A stretch of DNA of 64,000 nucleotides, from the NCBI RefSeq assembly GCF_947623445.1, contig NC_135247.1, forward strand, positions 15,936,501 to 16,000,500, given 5' to 3'. Numbering within the stretch: position 1 is the first letter of the stretch; every line of letters begins with the position of its first letter. Source of the stretch: Clavelina lepadiformis. Its lineage: Eukaryota; Chordata; Ascidiacea; Aplousobranchia; Clavelinidae. Position numbers and translations under genes: made by a program. Shown here one piece after another: positions 14,001-27,417 of the stretch. Below the pieces are notes generated by a model. That model did not search any database. It had not been told where the DNA came from and worked only from the letters and a program-made list of their open reading frames with translations.

Positions 14001-17000
14001 AGAAATGCACCCTGCGCTAACCCAAGACAACTGCTATGAAGTGCCTGTAGACCATGAAGTCGTTAAAACACATCCATTTGCTAATTTAACGGGAATAATA
14101 GTAACTCCGGGAGTCTCCAATTACAAAATCGATCGAGCATTCATCGACGATTAAGCCGTGCCAATAAAACGTACAGAATATAGTATATTAGTACATCGTA
14201 GTTAAAAGTAAAATAAAGCGACCAAGCACCCATATTCCCACGACTACAGTGGTTAAGTTGTTGTTTTCATTGAATCGCTGAGCGTACCGGCAGAAAAACC
14301 TCTCTCTCTTTATTTTTGTTCATTTTAAAGAACTAATGTTGCGCTTTTAAACAAAAACTATCAGCTGTCGTGCGAAGAATGTGGACATCGAGTAGGCCTA
14401 CTTAGAACAAGGATCAAAGAAGTTCTGCCCCGGATATGTATATGAGGCTTTATAAAAACACATCTCTTGCTTCGTATAATGTCAATCTAACCACGTTCGA
14501 GGAAACGACGGGTTTCTCCAAGTGATAAACAAACTCGAAGATAAACAACCCAGAATAAAACGAATCAGTCATAGCAACTTTAAAATTAACAGAAATGGCT
14601 TCGGTCAGCAAGGTTAAGAACAAATACGGCTAGTCCTATCTGACCGCGCCCCGTTCGGTCAGTTTGGCAGGAAACCATGGTTAACGGAAAAGGAAAACGT
14701 CAATCGCCACCTCACCCTATAAGCTTGCTCCCTGTGATAAACCGGGCTTTAAAAGGTTCGAAACATTTGCTTCAACAGTTAGTGAAGACGGATGCAACAG
14801 CTACGTAAATAAATTCCAACGATATCATCACGAATATGACGCAATTGAGCTTGGCTGTAAACTTTAATGAAGGAATGATCGAACACAAATCATTCGACGG
14901 ATTCTGATTTTACTCAAGTGCTCATCAACGTTTATCATTGGCTATGCTGTGTGGTGACGTAATAACTACAAGAAACAAAGGTCTGACGTTTTGAGGTAGA
15001 AAAACTTATTACGATTTTCCTAGCACAACGTAAACACTTAAAATTACCCCTGACGTAATACTGAAGTACTAATTAGCTCTTAATAAAGTGCAATTAACAA
15101 CATCACAAGTGTTGTGGTCCGCGTCATTGTTACATTTTCGTTTGAAATCAAGCGGCAAAACGTATGCAGGCTTTATTTGCTAACCCGGCCTTACTGGATG
15201 AAATAATTTGAGACTAACCTTTGTCTTCAAACCTGAGTGCTAAATAAATCCCTACGAGCAAAATAAAGGGTACGCCAAAATGGGCTGCGTATTGCAAAAT
15301 TCTTCAATTTTAAGCTTAGCTTTTATCTGTATAAGTGACATCATAAAACAATCAATATATACAATGCCTTTTACGCGAGACGTCAATAACTTTATTTTCA
15401 ATTTTTTAAGGTCAAAGAAATTTATAATGGCTTTATTGGGAAGAACCTTTCTCAGCGGGCCTGTTTACCCCATAGGTTGAAAAATATTGTTTCAAAACAA
15501 GTTGAAATTACCAAGTTATATGTCACCTTTAGGGCCTACTGTGGCACGTTCATCGCAAAACGATGCTTTGTTCCAAATTTAACCACAAAAACCATAACAA
15601 CCAGTTTCTAAAACGACAATGCGCAATGCTCTGTATAAAGGGCGGGCCGCATAACAAAAGCTACTGTCAGCGAATCCTGAGGCAAGCCCTAAAATTGGTG
15701 TTTAAAGGATTACAGTATAAAAAGAATAAATACACGGAATACTACTGTAACATACGGTAGTGATCATCAGCTTCAGCTGTTTAGCCTTGCATTATTCTGA
15801 CTAAATCTGGCGGCCAAAAATAAAGCGTCTTATTAGGAAACTGCGGAATCATAGAAATGGGATTTCATCCTAATTTTTCTGATCGATGTGTATCTTGTTT
15901 TGCGTCAGCAGCGTTCTCTTTTACAACGATAGTATCTTCTCTTCGCTACAAGAAGCTAATTCAATTCAAAACGCGAATTTTGTCAAACGACGAGTAGGGT
16001 CAACTTCAACAATAGTTTAAGCACTTTCAGTCAATCGCACGGCCAAGTATCTAATAGTGTGCGTACTCTTGGCGAAGAAACGTTAGTCGCCCTAAACAGG
16101 TTCTAACATGTTTTTAACATCAACCGCGTTCCAGTGATTAAATGTTGTTTAAAACGACGTTGAAAAGACCGATACGAGACAACGATACTAAGGGTGCTTT
16201 ATCCCACATGCTTTTCACTCAACAAAAAGTTATTATCATCATTCAGCACAATATTTTGAGACAAAACGTTTATCGACCTGACGGAAGGGCTGAGTCTGTT
16301 GCTGTAAAAATGCTAAACAACCTTCTTCTGACTTCAACCTTTTTCATTCAGCGACCCATTTTGCAACCCAATATAATCAAACGACCTCCTAAAATTTCCA
16401 GCTAAACTTATGTAATGCTGTTGTGTATTCACAATAGCAAAATAAAAACGACTAAATGATGCTGTTGTTAAACAAAACTCATGTATTAACTTTATACTCA
16501 TTGAAAGCTTTCGCGACCCCTAGAAAAAAGGCTAATGACCCCCATGTTGAAAGCCACTGTTCAAAATGAATTCGCTTGGTACGTTTTTGGCTAGGCAACT
16601 TTTTCAAGCTGCGCGCATTATAGCAACAATTTCTACAACAGCATCTGACAATTCCATGGTGTATTGGCTCAAATGACTGCTTTGTCTAAAGTGTGCTTCA
16701 TCGCGTCTAATGCTAAAGGTATAGTGTATAAAGACGTTTGCTGTTAAAACAAACTGTTTCGCTGGTAACAGCTGTTAATACTATGGAGCGGACACAATTG
16801 CGGTAATACTGAAGTCTTTGGGGTGGTGGATCGATAAATGAAAAACACGTTTTTTAAGATTCTTGTATTCCTACGGCAAATGTGACGGTCGCGCCTTACT
16901 AAAGCAAATTTAATCAGCGGTCGTTAGCAACCAGCAATTACAAGTTAATAAAAGCACTTTTACAACATCTTTAAATCAATATTTAGCGCAAATAGTACCA

Positions 17001-20000
17001 TTTGCAAACAGCATTTGGCCGGTTTTGTAAGGCAGTCGTAGGAAACAGTAAATTTTATTATATGGGACCAGTTTACAAATAAGTCTGGGTACTAAGTCAT
17101 AGTCCATGAACAGTTCTTTTTACTACGTTATTGCGCCATATCAATAGTCGCCTGATAGATCAACTTTCGCTTTTAGGGAAACTTTATGGAAGCGTATGCG
17201 GCACTTCGCCTTTGCTTGCGTCCCAGCTATACAAGCGTGTGTTTGTAATTGGATGGTGCATTTCATAAGAAAATAAATAGAAACTCTACTTGTCAATAGA
17301 GCGTGTTCTCCTTTCTTTTTTCACTCTAATACTCTAAATATACTTCAATAAATCACCGAGACAACTCAGAGGTACACAGCCATGCATTAATTATTACAAC
17401 CAGGTTTTCCCTCTTCGTCTACTCTAAATTCGTGTACAGCGTCCTACCACATCAATTATGCCATCTGGTACGGGGTCAGACCTCGCGTTTTGCTCATTAG
17501 AGCGGGAAGAATCAATCTATCAACGGCCAGTGATAAGCTACAGTTCATTTGACAAGGATGTTATATCCTTGGAATTTCTACAACCTTGCGGAACGCTGGT
17601 CTGTAATTTCCATGTTTTGGCGTTTGGTGTTTTCATTAAAAGTCCTAAGTGTTGGTGACAGGTTTTATACACAGACGAATAATGTGAAAAAAGGAAAATC
17701 TTGTTGTGTATGTAGTTACTGCTTTACGTTGACTGCTTGCCATTGAAGCTTTGATTTCATGGACACAAAACATCCATTTGCGTTTAGTAGTTTCATTTTC
17801 ATCAGCTCTATCAACCAGTTACGAAAACAGAGACACATTTTTCCATTTCTCGGTACATAACAAACGTTGGCACGTTATTGAATCGACGGCTGTCAGATCA
17901 AATTACCAAGGAAACGAGGGATATTCGAGAACAACGAGGTCTCTATGATGCGACAGATGCATTTCGGCAAATAGAAAATGTCACCTCACGGAAACTTACG
18001 GTTTACATAATATTCCACGCCAGTTGCCAATTGAAAAACAAACGTGTATGAAAAATTTTCGATAGCTGTCTTATCAGCAAAATCAATACGGCTTAGGTAG
18101 ATATTTTGTTCTACAATTCTGTATCAGTATCTGAATAAAAGCGATAAGAATTATGTCCAAGCGGGCACTTGGGTTTACGTTGAGTGGCTGAAACAAAGCA
18201 CGGGGTTAACGGCAAAGCATTAAGCTTGTCGAATTCGTTTAATAAAAAGCTACTGGCCCAAGCTTTTAAGTGCGTGCTGGGAATTAGCAAGTGACCAGTT
18301 GAGGGCTATGAGGGCATTGTTCAAAACAGAATGCCTTTCAAACAAAAGATTTTTACTGCACGCCACAAAACGATTGTGAAACAAAAATGCGTATAAAACG
18401 GCAATGTGTGTACAACATCTTCACCAAAAACGGAATTGCAGCATAAATAAAAAATAAACTTATTGTTATTACCATGTATTTTGGTTATAGAATTTTTAAC
18501 CATGAAAATTGCTGTTACCTGGCTGTAAGGACGATATATGACATGAAAAAAAACTGCAGTCTCTGTAGTTTGTCGAATTGAGGTCTGAGTCTCATTGAGT
18601 CAAATTGAGTCCTTTTATTGAAAAATTTCATTCATTTTCATCTAAATCGTATGACTCTTCCTGTCAATCACAGTAATTATTGTCTTCAAAGCTTACTATA
18701 CTTCCGGTTTGTAAACCACCGAAAACTCCAGCTCCAATTGAAACCGGTAGACAACGGTAAAATGCTATAAGCAGTAAGTTTCCATATGTGACACGCTTTA
18801 TTATTTGCAAGTAACATGACCTGCTAGGAAGTCGCACACTATATAGTCTATAATCCAGAAGGAACTCTAACGAGAGCTTTTCTTATAGAATTTCAAACGG
18901 AGGAAATCCTTATTTCAACTGAGTGGCGTGCTCCTGCTCTTTGGGATTCTTTGTATGATCCAACCATTATGATGCGAAGGAATGTGGTAAGCATTTATGA
19001 TAAGGCAAAATAAAAACTATATTTTATATGCTTATTAATTCATTGTGTTATTGCATTGCATTGCATCGATGATGCTTGGGACAAGATACATATCAGCGAT
19101 GCGGATATTTCCAAAAGAATACTTACGTGATGTTTTATGGCTAATTTTCTTGCGGAAATATCTACAGTGAAAAGATAGGAATGTCTCGAAATGTTTGAAT
19201 CAAGCATTTATGAGAATTTTACATAAACTGTACAGATAGGTGTATCCATAGTATAACACATAAATTCATACATTATTATCCTATACTCGTACAGGCGTTA
19301 TTTATTGGTTGAAAAACTGCAAAACAACTGCTTAAACCCTTATACTGACGCTTAATTGTGTAAGTAACGGAGTTTTCGCTCATTGTTGCTACCTAACGGT
19401 CATGTTTTCAAGCGCGCGTGAGCAAAAAACACATTTCTGGGACAAGTTTCAGCAACTGCGCCAACAATGTCTTCCGTGGCAATCAATAACTTTTCTATAA
19501 ACTTTTAAATCTTGGCAACAGAAAATGCTTACAGAGGAAAATGCATATTTAGGGTGAACAGAATGCATATTTAGGGTGAAGTGCAGCATAAAGACAGTAT
19601 ACAGCGCATGACGTCATGAAAGGAAAGAGCGATTAATCAATGATTTTCATTGATACTTTGCTACAAAATTTTGACCTACAACAGTGATAAATTACGCATG
19701 TACTGAAGGTCGTTGATACGACCATTTATTTAGACAGCTCAGCAGTTCGTTCGAAATCAACATCAAAATTACCATCAACAGTAAGTTAGTTAAGAAAAAT
19801 GACTACGAAACAAAACTGTTTAAGGTGGTGTTTAAACTGTTTATTTTCTGGTATACAAATAAACATTACAGTACAGAAAGCTTAACAGACATTATAACAA
19901 GCTTAGAAAAGCGCAAGGTAGGTTGCAACAGTCTCGTGCAATGAAAAATTACAACGTCAGCAATGTACATAAAACTTTTATGTCGTAATAATTTCAAAGC

Positions 20001-22787
20001 TAGACGGAGAACTAGGATTAGGGGAATTACAGAGAAGGAGGCTTGCGCCAGAGGTTAACCGAAAAAGGGACGTCATTAAAGCAGCCGAGTTGATGGAACT
20101 ATTAGGCTGTTTGTTTAAAATGTTCTATGAACACTTTGAATTTATCATTAAAACCAAGAACGCTTCGACCAACAGAGAAATATCACGTTATTTTATATTT
20201 TCATAGTTTAAGATTGCAAACGTAAAAGCCACGACCCGTAGCAGGTTTGTTAAATTAGAGTTTTGAGTAGTGACTTAGCATTTGATGACGTCGAATCAAC
20301 CTGTCAAGTTGAGGTATGAACAATGACCAGCACTAACTACGTTGTCGTGACGACCTTATTACGTGTCAGAAGACGAGTGGTCAAATGGGTTCATTTACCG
20401 CTTTACAACCTATGTAGCAACAGTGGCTACTAGAAGTGCAAAAGCAGTATTTGGTAATCGAAATATTGGCATAGATACTGGCCTTGAACAGGAAAATACG
20501 CCAAAACCGCAAGATATGAAGTGGTATATGAAACCAAATCAGGCACAACGATGGAAGTGGTTTTTAGCACGGTAACAGAACGTCATTTTTTGACACTGGT
20601 AGCTCGATCAAATTACTGGTAGGTTATTTAAGTAACCTGATGCTTTTGCATGAGGAATTAATGGCGAACTACAGAAAAAAATAAATACGGACAGCAAACC
20701 ACAGGCCGAATGGCTTGTAACTTTAACCAAAACTCCCTAGAATTCCTTCCAACCTATACAAGCACCAGAGCAACCAACCAACCAAATTCTAACCCAGCGA
20801 GTATGTTATTCTCTCGTGGGTTGTGTAAACCACAAGAGACAGGCAAGGACTCAGCAAAGGAAATCATGTTTCTTTTAACACTTCTTTATTGCATAACATT
20901 TGGCTTGTTAGCGACAAGGTATTGAAAAAACACCCTTTGGAATAAACTATCTTGTTGTATCTTCGTTGTTGTGTCGAAGAAAGTTGAGAAAAGGTTTGAA
21001 CAATAAGAAATGAACAAAATCGGAAGGCGAATTAGGGAATCTACAGTAATCTTATGCAGGTTTAACTTCACTTCTCAAATCCACTTGAAAGTTAGTTGCA
21101 TTTCACATCAGGACAAATCAAATAATAGCAGCAGACCAGCTAAATGGGAATGTTGAGCGTCTGTTTAACATAGCGAAAAACGAACTAGGCCTATGCAAGG
21201 GCATTTCTTTTTTGGCTATATCAGCTGTAATAAATTTAAGGTTAACCTATTGTGCAAGACCGGGTTATATATAGAATAAGCCATTCTCAGACTAAAGCCT
21301 TAGAGCTGCAAGTTCGCAGTTGGAAATGCAATTAGCGCGTCATTAGATACAGAAAACGTTCAGGCCATGGGCAGACAAATATAGATTAGATCTGTGATTA
21401 TTAAAAGCAGATTACGTAAGGACACATATTAGCAAACGTCCTTTTAGTATGGCCAAGTGAGACTTTTTGCTTGCTCAAAGTACCACTCATAATCCAATCG
21501 ATATCATAACAGCCATCCGTGAATAAGCAACGTTGAAAAAATAACACGTGGCGGTTATAGGTGCTTCGAACGTTATGATTGCTCGTAGTATTAACTAACC
21601 CGTAATTACCTATTACGTACAGTATACATGATAAGTTTCGAGAAATACAGAGCGACCTCACCAAAGCTATACCATGGATTTGAAATCGTTACTACGTAAT
21701 ATTTAGCCGGAAGCAAGATGAACTTAGACAGTTACAAGCTGCGATTGTCATCATGTACTTTAACTGAATCTGATCCCTTTTTCATGTAGATGGAAAAGTG
21801 TTTTTGCGCACTACAGTCGCTTTCAAAACTTAATGCTAGAAATCCGTTTGTAAAGCCAGAAAATCGATATGTTTCTCAGCGCATTCTAACGGTACTATCA
21901 GTGCTGTTTATGTACAAGTAAGTCATTCCTCTCTTATCATATGTACAGGCGAGGAATTGTAAACAGCCTAAGGTCATATGAGGCCTCGCTCGAATTTTAT
22001 GAGGCGTTTGTCACTGCGTATTTTGGTTGAGTAATGCAATAGTTTTCATGTACAAGGGACACAGTCGTGAAGCTATTAACATGTACAAAAATGGCCAACA
22101 GGAAGCAATATTCATGTGGCAGCCGAAATGATGTTTTTCAAACTTGAGATTCGAGTGATAAATTCGCTATGTCTACTTTAAGCCAGACGTTAACCCCTAA
22201 CAATCTTAAGAATCGATTGAAACAGTTCACAATAAGAGTAGGCCTAGTTACAGAATTTGGACTGACAACAAACATCAAGCTAAAACGTTGTAAACTTTCA
22301 GGTAAGGTGGGTTTCTTAGCCATATATTAAGCTAAATCAGTTTTGTGCATGTAGTGCATTGTACTAAGAAGGCAAATAAATGATAAGCTATAGCTATAGG
22401 CTTACTTCTAAACACTTTGAAATACACCAGGGTAGCATTTTAAAAGTAGCTATTAGCAAGGATACTAATTTAGCCGTGAATTTATGCTTTCATGATGTTA
22501 TCAATCGTTGTTGTAATAAATTGACCGCAAGTTGTGTTGTGTTAAAATTAGTATTGATATTTAACCAGGAATAATTGCTAAAAGAATACTATTCGACAAG
22601 TTAGCTTTGCTTGGTAAGTATAAAGCTTAAAAAGAAATTTAGGGAATGTCTACAAGCATTGAAGTATTCAGAACTATTTATATTTTCACAACAGAAAAGA
22701 GCTGCTATAGAAATAAATTATGCAAAACGAGTTTCGTTGATCTGAGGCTACTTGAGGTGAATCCTCGCTACCGGTTGAAAGTAGAAA
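11087..22787. other. Long stretch without a convincing gene
   Basis: AT-rich sequence with only scattered short open frames (up to about 127 codons), none with convincing composition, splice context or family resemblance. Small points seen: an imperfect tandem pair of about 20 bases near 19541-19580, a GC-richer hairpin-like stretch near 14640-14665, and one splice-bounded 98-base open segment at 18889-18986 (acceptor CTTATAG, donor GTAAGC) that could be an exon of something I cannot identify. The right end would hold the promoter and any 5' UTR exons of the galactosyltransferase gene. I see no tRNA gene or complete transposon. Confidence 0.5.
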
Positions 22788-24755
22788 ATGGCATCGTCAC
22801 TGGTCAAGCGTTACCTATGTTTGGCCCTTATCATTTTCTCTGGCTTTGTTTCTTACTTGGTGATTGCCATCATATTGCGAATCGAAGTCTACAATCGATC
22901 GTAGGTTACTTTGAATTCAGTCCAAAATTGCTACGTAATGTATAAAATGTGCTCTTCGAAAATCGATAAACTGCCGCCTTGGCTATATTGTTTGTCGGTA
23001 GTGGCTAAAGGGTTTGTGTATATTGAATAAATGGTGATGTTTCTGTATTACTTGGCTGTATAAAGCACGTTTTTATAAGTTTTTCACGCCATTTGTAGGC
23101 ACGAACCGCTTCTGTATGGCTTTGTGCAGCTGCGGCCTAAAAATTTCTACCTGAGGCAGCCCAGAAGGATCTTGGAGCGTATTTGTGACGATGACGCCTG
23201 CTTGCAAGACAAAAGTAAGTAGTCGACTTCTGTAAAAATCGTTAACCGCTGTTGAAAGAGAATTAAAGCAACTGTAATTTTGGCCACTGAAGTGTTACCT
23301 AACTGTAAGTGAAATTATAAACCAGTAACGACAACTCTCTACCATTACGCAGGCGATTATAAAATATCAACAAGGTAGAAAAAAGCAAAGTGATGTTTAA
23401 CAACTTTCAGATACATAGAGTTCAGCCTAGACTGTCAAAATTGTCTGGAAAAAACGTTAAAAAGAAATTCTGTTTCATCCTACTGATGTTGACTAACAGA
23501 GATTAATTGGACGATGGTGACTTTTATCAAATCGAAGGCGGACTACATCCGAAGAAGAGAGTTCCTCAGGAAGACTTGGACATCGCTGAGTTACGTGAAC
23601 GGGGCTCGTTTTGAAACTGTATTCCTGATTGGGAAGACTCAGGATCCCTACGTCACCGCTTTGCTTGATGAGGAGGAAGAGAGATATGGAGACATCCTCC
23701 AGTTCGATGGACCCGATGACTATGAGTAAGTCTTTGTGGAACATCTATTGTGAGCTATGGCCGTCCTCAACTGTTGTGGCCTTGAATTATTAAAATAGCC
23801 ACTCTTTGACATTGATTTATTAAAGTGGTTTATCGACAACTCTTTGTGATTTTATGCCAAAACCGCTCAGATTGTTTCCAACTGAGTTGAATAATTCATA
23901 TATATTCTATGGTACAGAGGTAATTTTTCGCGATTTTATGTCATGTACCTGCACGTGACCCCGTAGAGCTCTTGTGTCGTCGTCAAATCGATTTTCAACG
24001 ATTCCCTGCTGACTTTTATGACAGCTGTGTAGCCGAAAGGATTGAAATGATTGTTCCTTTATCTCGCTGTCGCGTCCTATTGGTCCCGTGATAAAGTTCG
24101 CTGCGTGAAGCAAGGACAATTTACGCTTCAAGCTATATGCCCAAATTACTTTACCTTGTTCTTTTCTTGTTCCAGTAACATGCCGTACAAAGTACTAGCT
24201 GGAATGGAATGGGCAAGCGAGCATCTGGACAAGCACGCATTGTATGCCTCGGCCGACGACGACTTCCTTATCAACATTCACACCCTGGTGGAAAGCGTGA
24301 AGAATATCATAAACGAATCAAGAGAGGCAACATTAAACTCAACTTCTTATACAAACTATAGGGACCTGATGCCTATCATGTGCATGTTTATAAAAGGCGA
24401 GAACGAAAAGCCTGTAAGACGACCAGGTTGGAAATGGTACGTTTCGTTCAGGGAATACCGGCAGAGGACGTTTCCGACGTATTGTCACGGTGGTATGTAC
24501 GTCATGCCTCTTCTGAAAGCAACTAATCTGTGGAATGAATCTAGGACTGCACCCATGCTTCGGCTGGACGATGTATGGATAACAGGGATACTTAGAAAAC
24601 GTTTGAACATGTCCGATCATCTTGTGTATAAGATGCCCGATTTAACCAAACATTTTGGGACGGTTAACGACGTGGTTATGAAGAAAATGCAACTTGAATG
24701 GGACCTTATGGACATAAAACATCAAAAAGATGTCAGATGTAAGTGCATGTTATAG
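22788..24755 (+). CDS. Beta-1,3-galactosyltransferase-like glycosyltransferase (GT31), 344 aa
   Basis: Exons 22788-22900, 23099-23214, 23500-23725 and 24176-24755 join in phase. The product is a Golgi type II membrane protein: short cytosolic start (MASSLVKRYL), a hydrophobic signal anchor at about residues 9-31, a stem, then a GT31 catalytic domain. Family landmarks seen: a VTFIKS motif followed by Arg-Arg-Arg and a Lys-Thr-Trp block, a YGDILQ block, the DxD-type metal/UDP-sugar site as Asp-Asp-Asp at residues 179-181, a YCHGG motif near 254-258 and the DDVWITG block near 283-289. GT31 enzymes transfer Gal or GlcNAc from the UDP sugar in beta-1,3 linkage; the exact donor and acceptor cannot be read from sequence. 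Length is normal for the family. The stop is TAG at 24753-24755, with an in-frame TAA at 24771-24773. Confidence 0.93.
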
Positions 24756-25354
24756 CATCGGCGGGTTACGTAACGGCAAGCTACGGTGTTGGTTGGCAGG
24801 CCTGTATACGGATGCAAGGCAACGGCGTAAGTTGATTAAATTGTGATACGCTGACAACCACACCAGCCGCAAACTTTTGAACTTTTAGCCCATTTATAGA
24901 TACGTGTTCATTCGCAAAAGTTTCTGTAATTAGCTATACTATAAAAAATATTGGAAATAGATGTTAAATGAACTTTGTTGTGTTCCTTATGTTTATTTTG
25001 TACGCTTATTATTTGAACTGTTCCAAACACAAACACCGGTCGGAAAACTGTTTTTGTTATTATGGAGCAAACTATTTACTTTATTTATTTTTTTCACGTC
25101 ATTTTTGATACAGTACAGTAAAAATGGTATCATCAAGTTTTAGACGTTTATAGCCTAGTACGATTGATGTTTATGCGGGCTTCAATGCAGCCTGCCTCGT
25201 AAAAACAACGTTATTTTGAAGTAATGTGAGCGGAAGAAGTTGTAGTATTCCGTACTATGTAGCTGGAGGGCCTACTACGTCATAGAAGGTAAACTATAGG
25301 TCTTCAACAACACACCCGTTCAGACCAAAGTTTTAAATTAACCTTTTCTATGGT
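24756..25354. other. 3' flank of the glycosyltransferase gene, nothing else seen
   Basis: Holds the 3' UTR and intergenic sequence. I see no canonical AATAAA immediately after the stop and no further coding potential. Confidence 0.5.
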
Positions 25355-25362
25355 GTTTGGTT

Positions 25363-25828
25363 CAGGGCTTCGGAGCAGGCGTAAATTTTAAATTGCTCCA
25401 GCTCCAGCTCCGGAGCTCTCTTTTATCATAAATTAGCTCCAGCTTCGGAGCTCATTGATACCACTGCTCCGGCTCCGGCTCCATTACGTCACAAACTGAG
25501 GTTTAAGGATGAAGGCTCAATTTGGAATATCTAGCTCAATGGGTCAGTCAGTAGTCAATACCATCGGTTGCAGCTATGAACATGTGACTGCTCTGCTGTC
25601 AAATCCCAGTAATTCTTAATTTTGTGAAGGGTTGCTCTTAAATTATGTGAATTTAGCCAATAGTAGTAGACTAGTAGCATAGCATCTTATGAAATACATC
25701 GGAGCCGGAGCTATGTTTCAAACAACTGGCTCCAGCTCCTGCTCCGGCTCCATTTGAATTTCACGAAGAGCTCCAGATCCAGTTCCGGTGAAAATGCACG
25801 GCTCCGGGGCTCCGGCTCCAAAGCCCTG
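25363..25828. mobile_element. Non-autonomous hAT-type MITE rich in GAGCC/GGAGC words
   Basis: Terminal inverted repeats start CAGGGCTTCGGAGC on the left and mirror as CAGGGCTTTGGAGC on the right. The element is flanked by a perfect 8-bp target duplication GTTTGGTT (25355-25362 and 25829-25836), the hAT hallmark. The 466-bp interior has no transposase frame. The ends are clusters of GCTCCGGCTCC-like words on both strands, which may be reiterated subterminal transposase-binding sites (inference). Confidence 0.88.
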
Positions 25829-25947
25829 GTTTGGTTCAAACATAGGTCGCCATCTGGCGGTTGCAAACAAGTGAAGATAATGTTCGGCACTCTGTCCTTT
25901 ATCCCTTCGCAGTACGTCAGATGTTGTTATACGACGATGCTATGAAC

Positions 25948-26529
25948 TAGGGTTAGTTCGGATATCAATAATTTTTACTATCCGGATAACGGATATATCC
26001 GTATATTTGGAATTTATCTAACCGGTTAACCGGATAATAACTGCTAAGTGTTTTCACAGGTTTCACATTTTGCCCTCTCACCATTTCTTGATCGTAGAAA
26101 GTAGCCCCAAACTGGATTATCACTTTTGAAACGTTTAAATTCCATCTCTTAAATTTAGTCACTTCAAACTAGGTTGTAAAGCTTTTCAACTGACACTTCA
26201 CAGACTTTACCTTGCCATGAGAATGCAGTCTTCTATTAAAAGAATCATTGATTATGCTTTCTTTGTGACGTGATACTAAATTTCACTCTTGCATTTTACG
26301 AGTACCGTAGTTGAAAGTATAAGACAATAGAAGTGTGAACAAAGGTTTAATTGCGCTCAGCGGGAGTCAGCCTCTACGTAACAAAGAATGTTCAAACTTA
26401 CTAAAAAGTGTAAAACGCATTAGCAACGATACTCTTTTAGCCGGTTAACCGGCAGAATTATATCCGGATATCAGATAGAAAAAAAACTGCGGTTAATCGG
26501 TTAACCGTTATCCGGATAATCCAACCCTA
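25948..26529 (-). mobile_element. hAT-type element, internal-deletion copy, inverted relative to 27418-28281
   Basis: Ends read TAGGGTT...AACCCTA with CCGGATA/CCGGTTAACCGG palindromic subterminal words. The flanks are an 8-bp duplication with one mismatch (CTATGAAC/CTAAGAAC). It is the reverse complement of the 864-bp copy at 27418-28281 but lacks its middle: the BED-finger frame runs for only about 40 codons (near 26150-26040) before joining directly to the far end. Confidence 0.85.
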
Positions 26530-26994
26530 CTAAGAACGCATAAAAAGCACGCTGACTTATCTGACAAACTAAGTGTGGCAATGTTAAGTTCAACGCTTTC
26601 TATTCAACTCAACTGACTATTTGCAGACAACTAATCTTTTTCTAGAAAATAATTTCACCTTTCCTGGCAATCGTACGATCTGGCTGGCGTCGAAATTGTC
26701 ACGCAAAGCTTGCAGAAACCAGTTACAAATTTGACCAGGGTTTTGTTGTAGGCTTTAAGCTGCAGCTCGCATAACATACTTACTCGGTCTTTGGTGACGG
26801 GTAAAACTTTGATTTTCTTTTTCGGTTACAGTATTTCGGTGTATCAGCCTACATATAACACCTCTTTTTACCGCAAGTGAGATGATGTCTTGAGCTTTTA
26901 CTATAAAACATCTGATACTCGAACTCTATAATGAGCGACTTGGAAGAAACGGAATGGACTCCTTCGTAAATTACACTGGGGAACAATTTTGAAA

Positions 26995-27110
26995 AAAAAA
27001 TTTGTTGACTTTGATTTTGCATTTGATTTAGGCTAATTCCGGTGTGCTGATTTCAAAAATGCCGCCAGTTTTCTTCTATCACGTCAAGTTTTTGCTCTAC
27101 AGCATATATC
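26995..27110 (-). repeat. Dispersed repeat segment shared with 29220-29335
   Basis: Read on the - strand, this segment shares an AACTTGACGTGATAGA core, a following GAAAACTG...CATTTTTG block and a later AAGTCAACAAA block with 29220-29335 on the + strand. The two are diverged copies of one repeated sequence, probably the tail of the mobile element whose protein fragment lies at 28560-29110. Confidence 0.55.
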
Positions 27111-27417
27111 CAAAATATGCAAATTTTCACGACTTTAGCCGTATTGCTTTTCCATACGTAATAGGAATACACAAGCTAATCATATAGTAAGTTATATAGG
27201 CCTACAAGAAGAGTCAACTGAATTATTAAGCAAAAAAGGCACAGGCATCGATTTAGGTCGATTCTTTTTCCCCCATTTTTGGTTGGAGGATGCAATCATC
27301 CAACGAAACTAGATAAGAATGGTAAAATTGAAGTTAGTTGCTTTCCACTTTCAACCATGTATGTACTCGTACTTTCCAGGAAAAACAGACAAGCAATAAA
27401 ATAATATCTGTTCCTAT

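Noticed and set aside
13771-14154. 127-codon open frame
   Set aside because: Low-quality composition, no splice or promoter context and no recognisable motif; expected by chance in a region of this size.
18889-18986. Splice-bounded 98-base open segment as an exon of the galactosyltransferase
   Set aside because: The enzyme is complete from its own ATG and signal anchor at 22788; this segment does not connect to it and resembles nothing I know.
20363-20575. 70-codon open frame (MSEDEWSNGF...)
   Set aside because: Begins with GTG, not ATG, with no supporting splice signals; probably chance.
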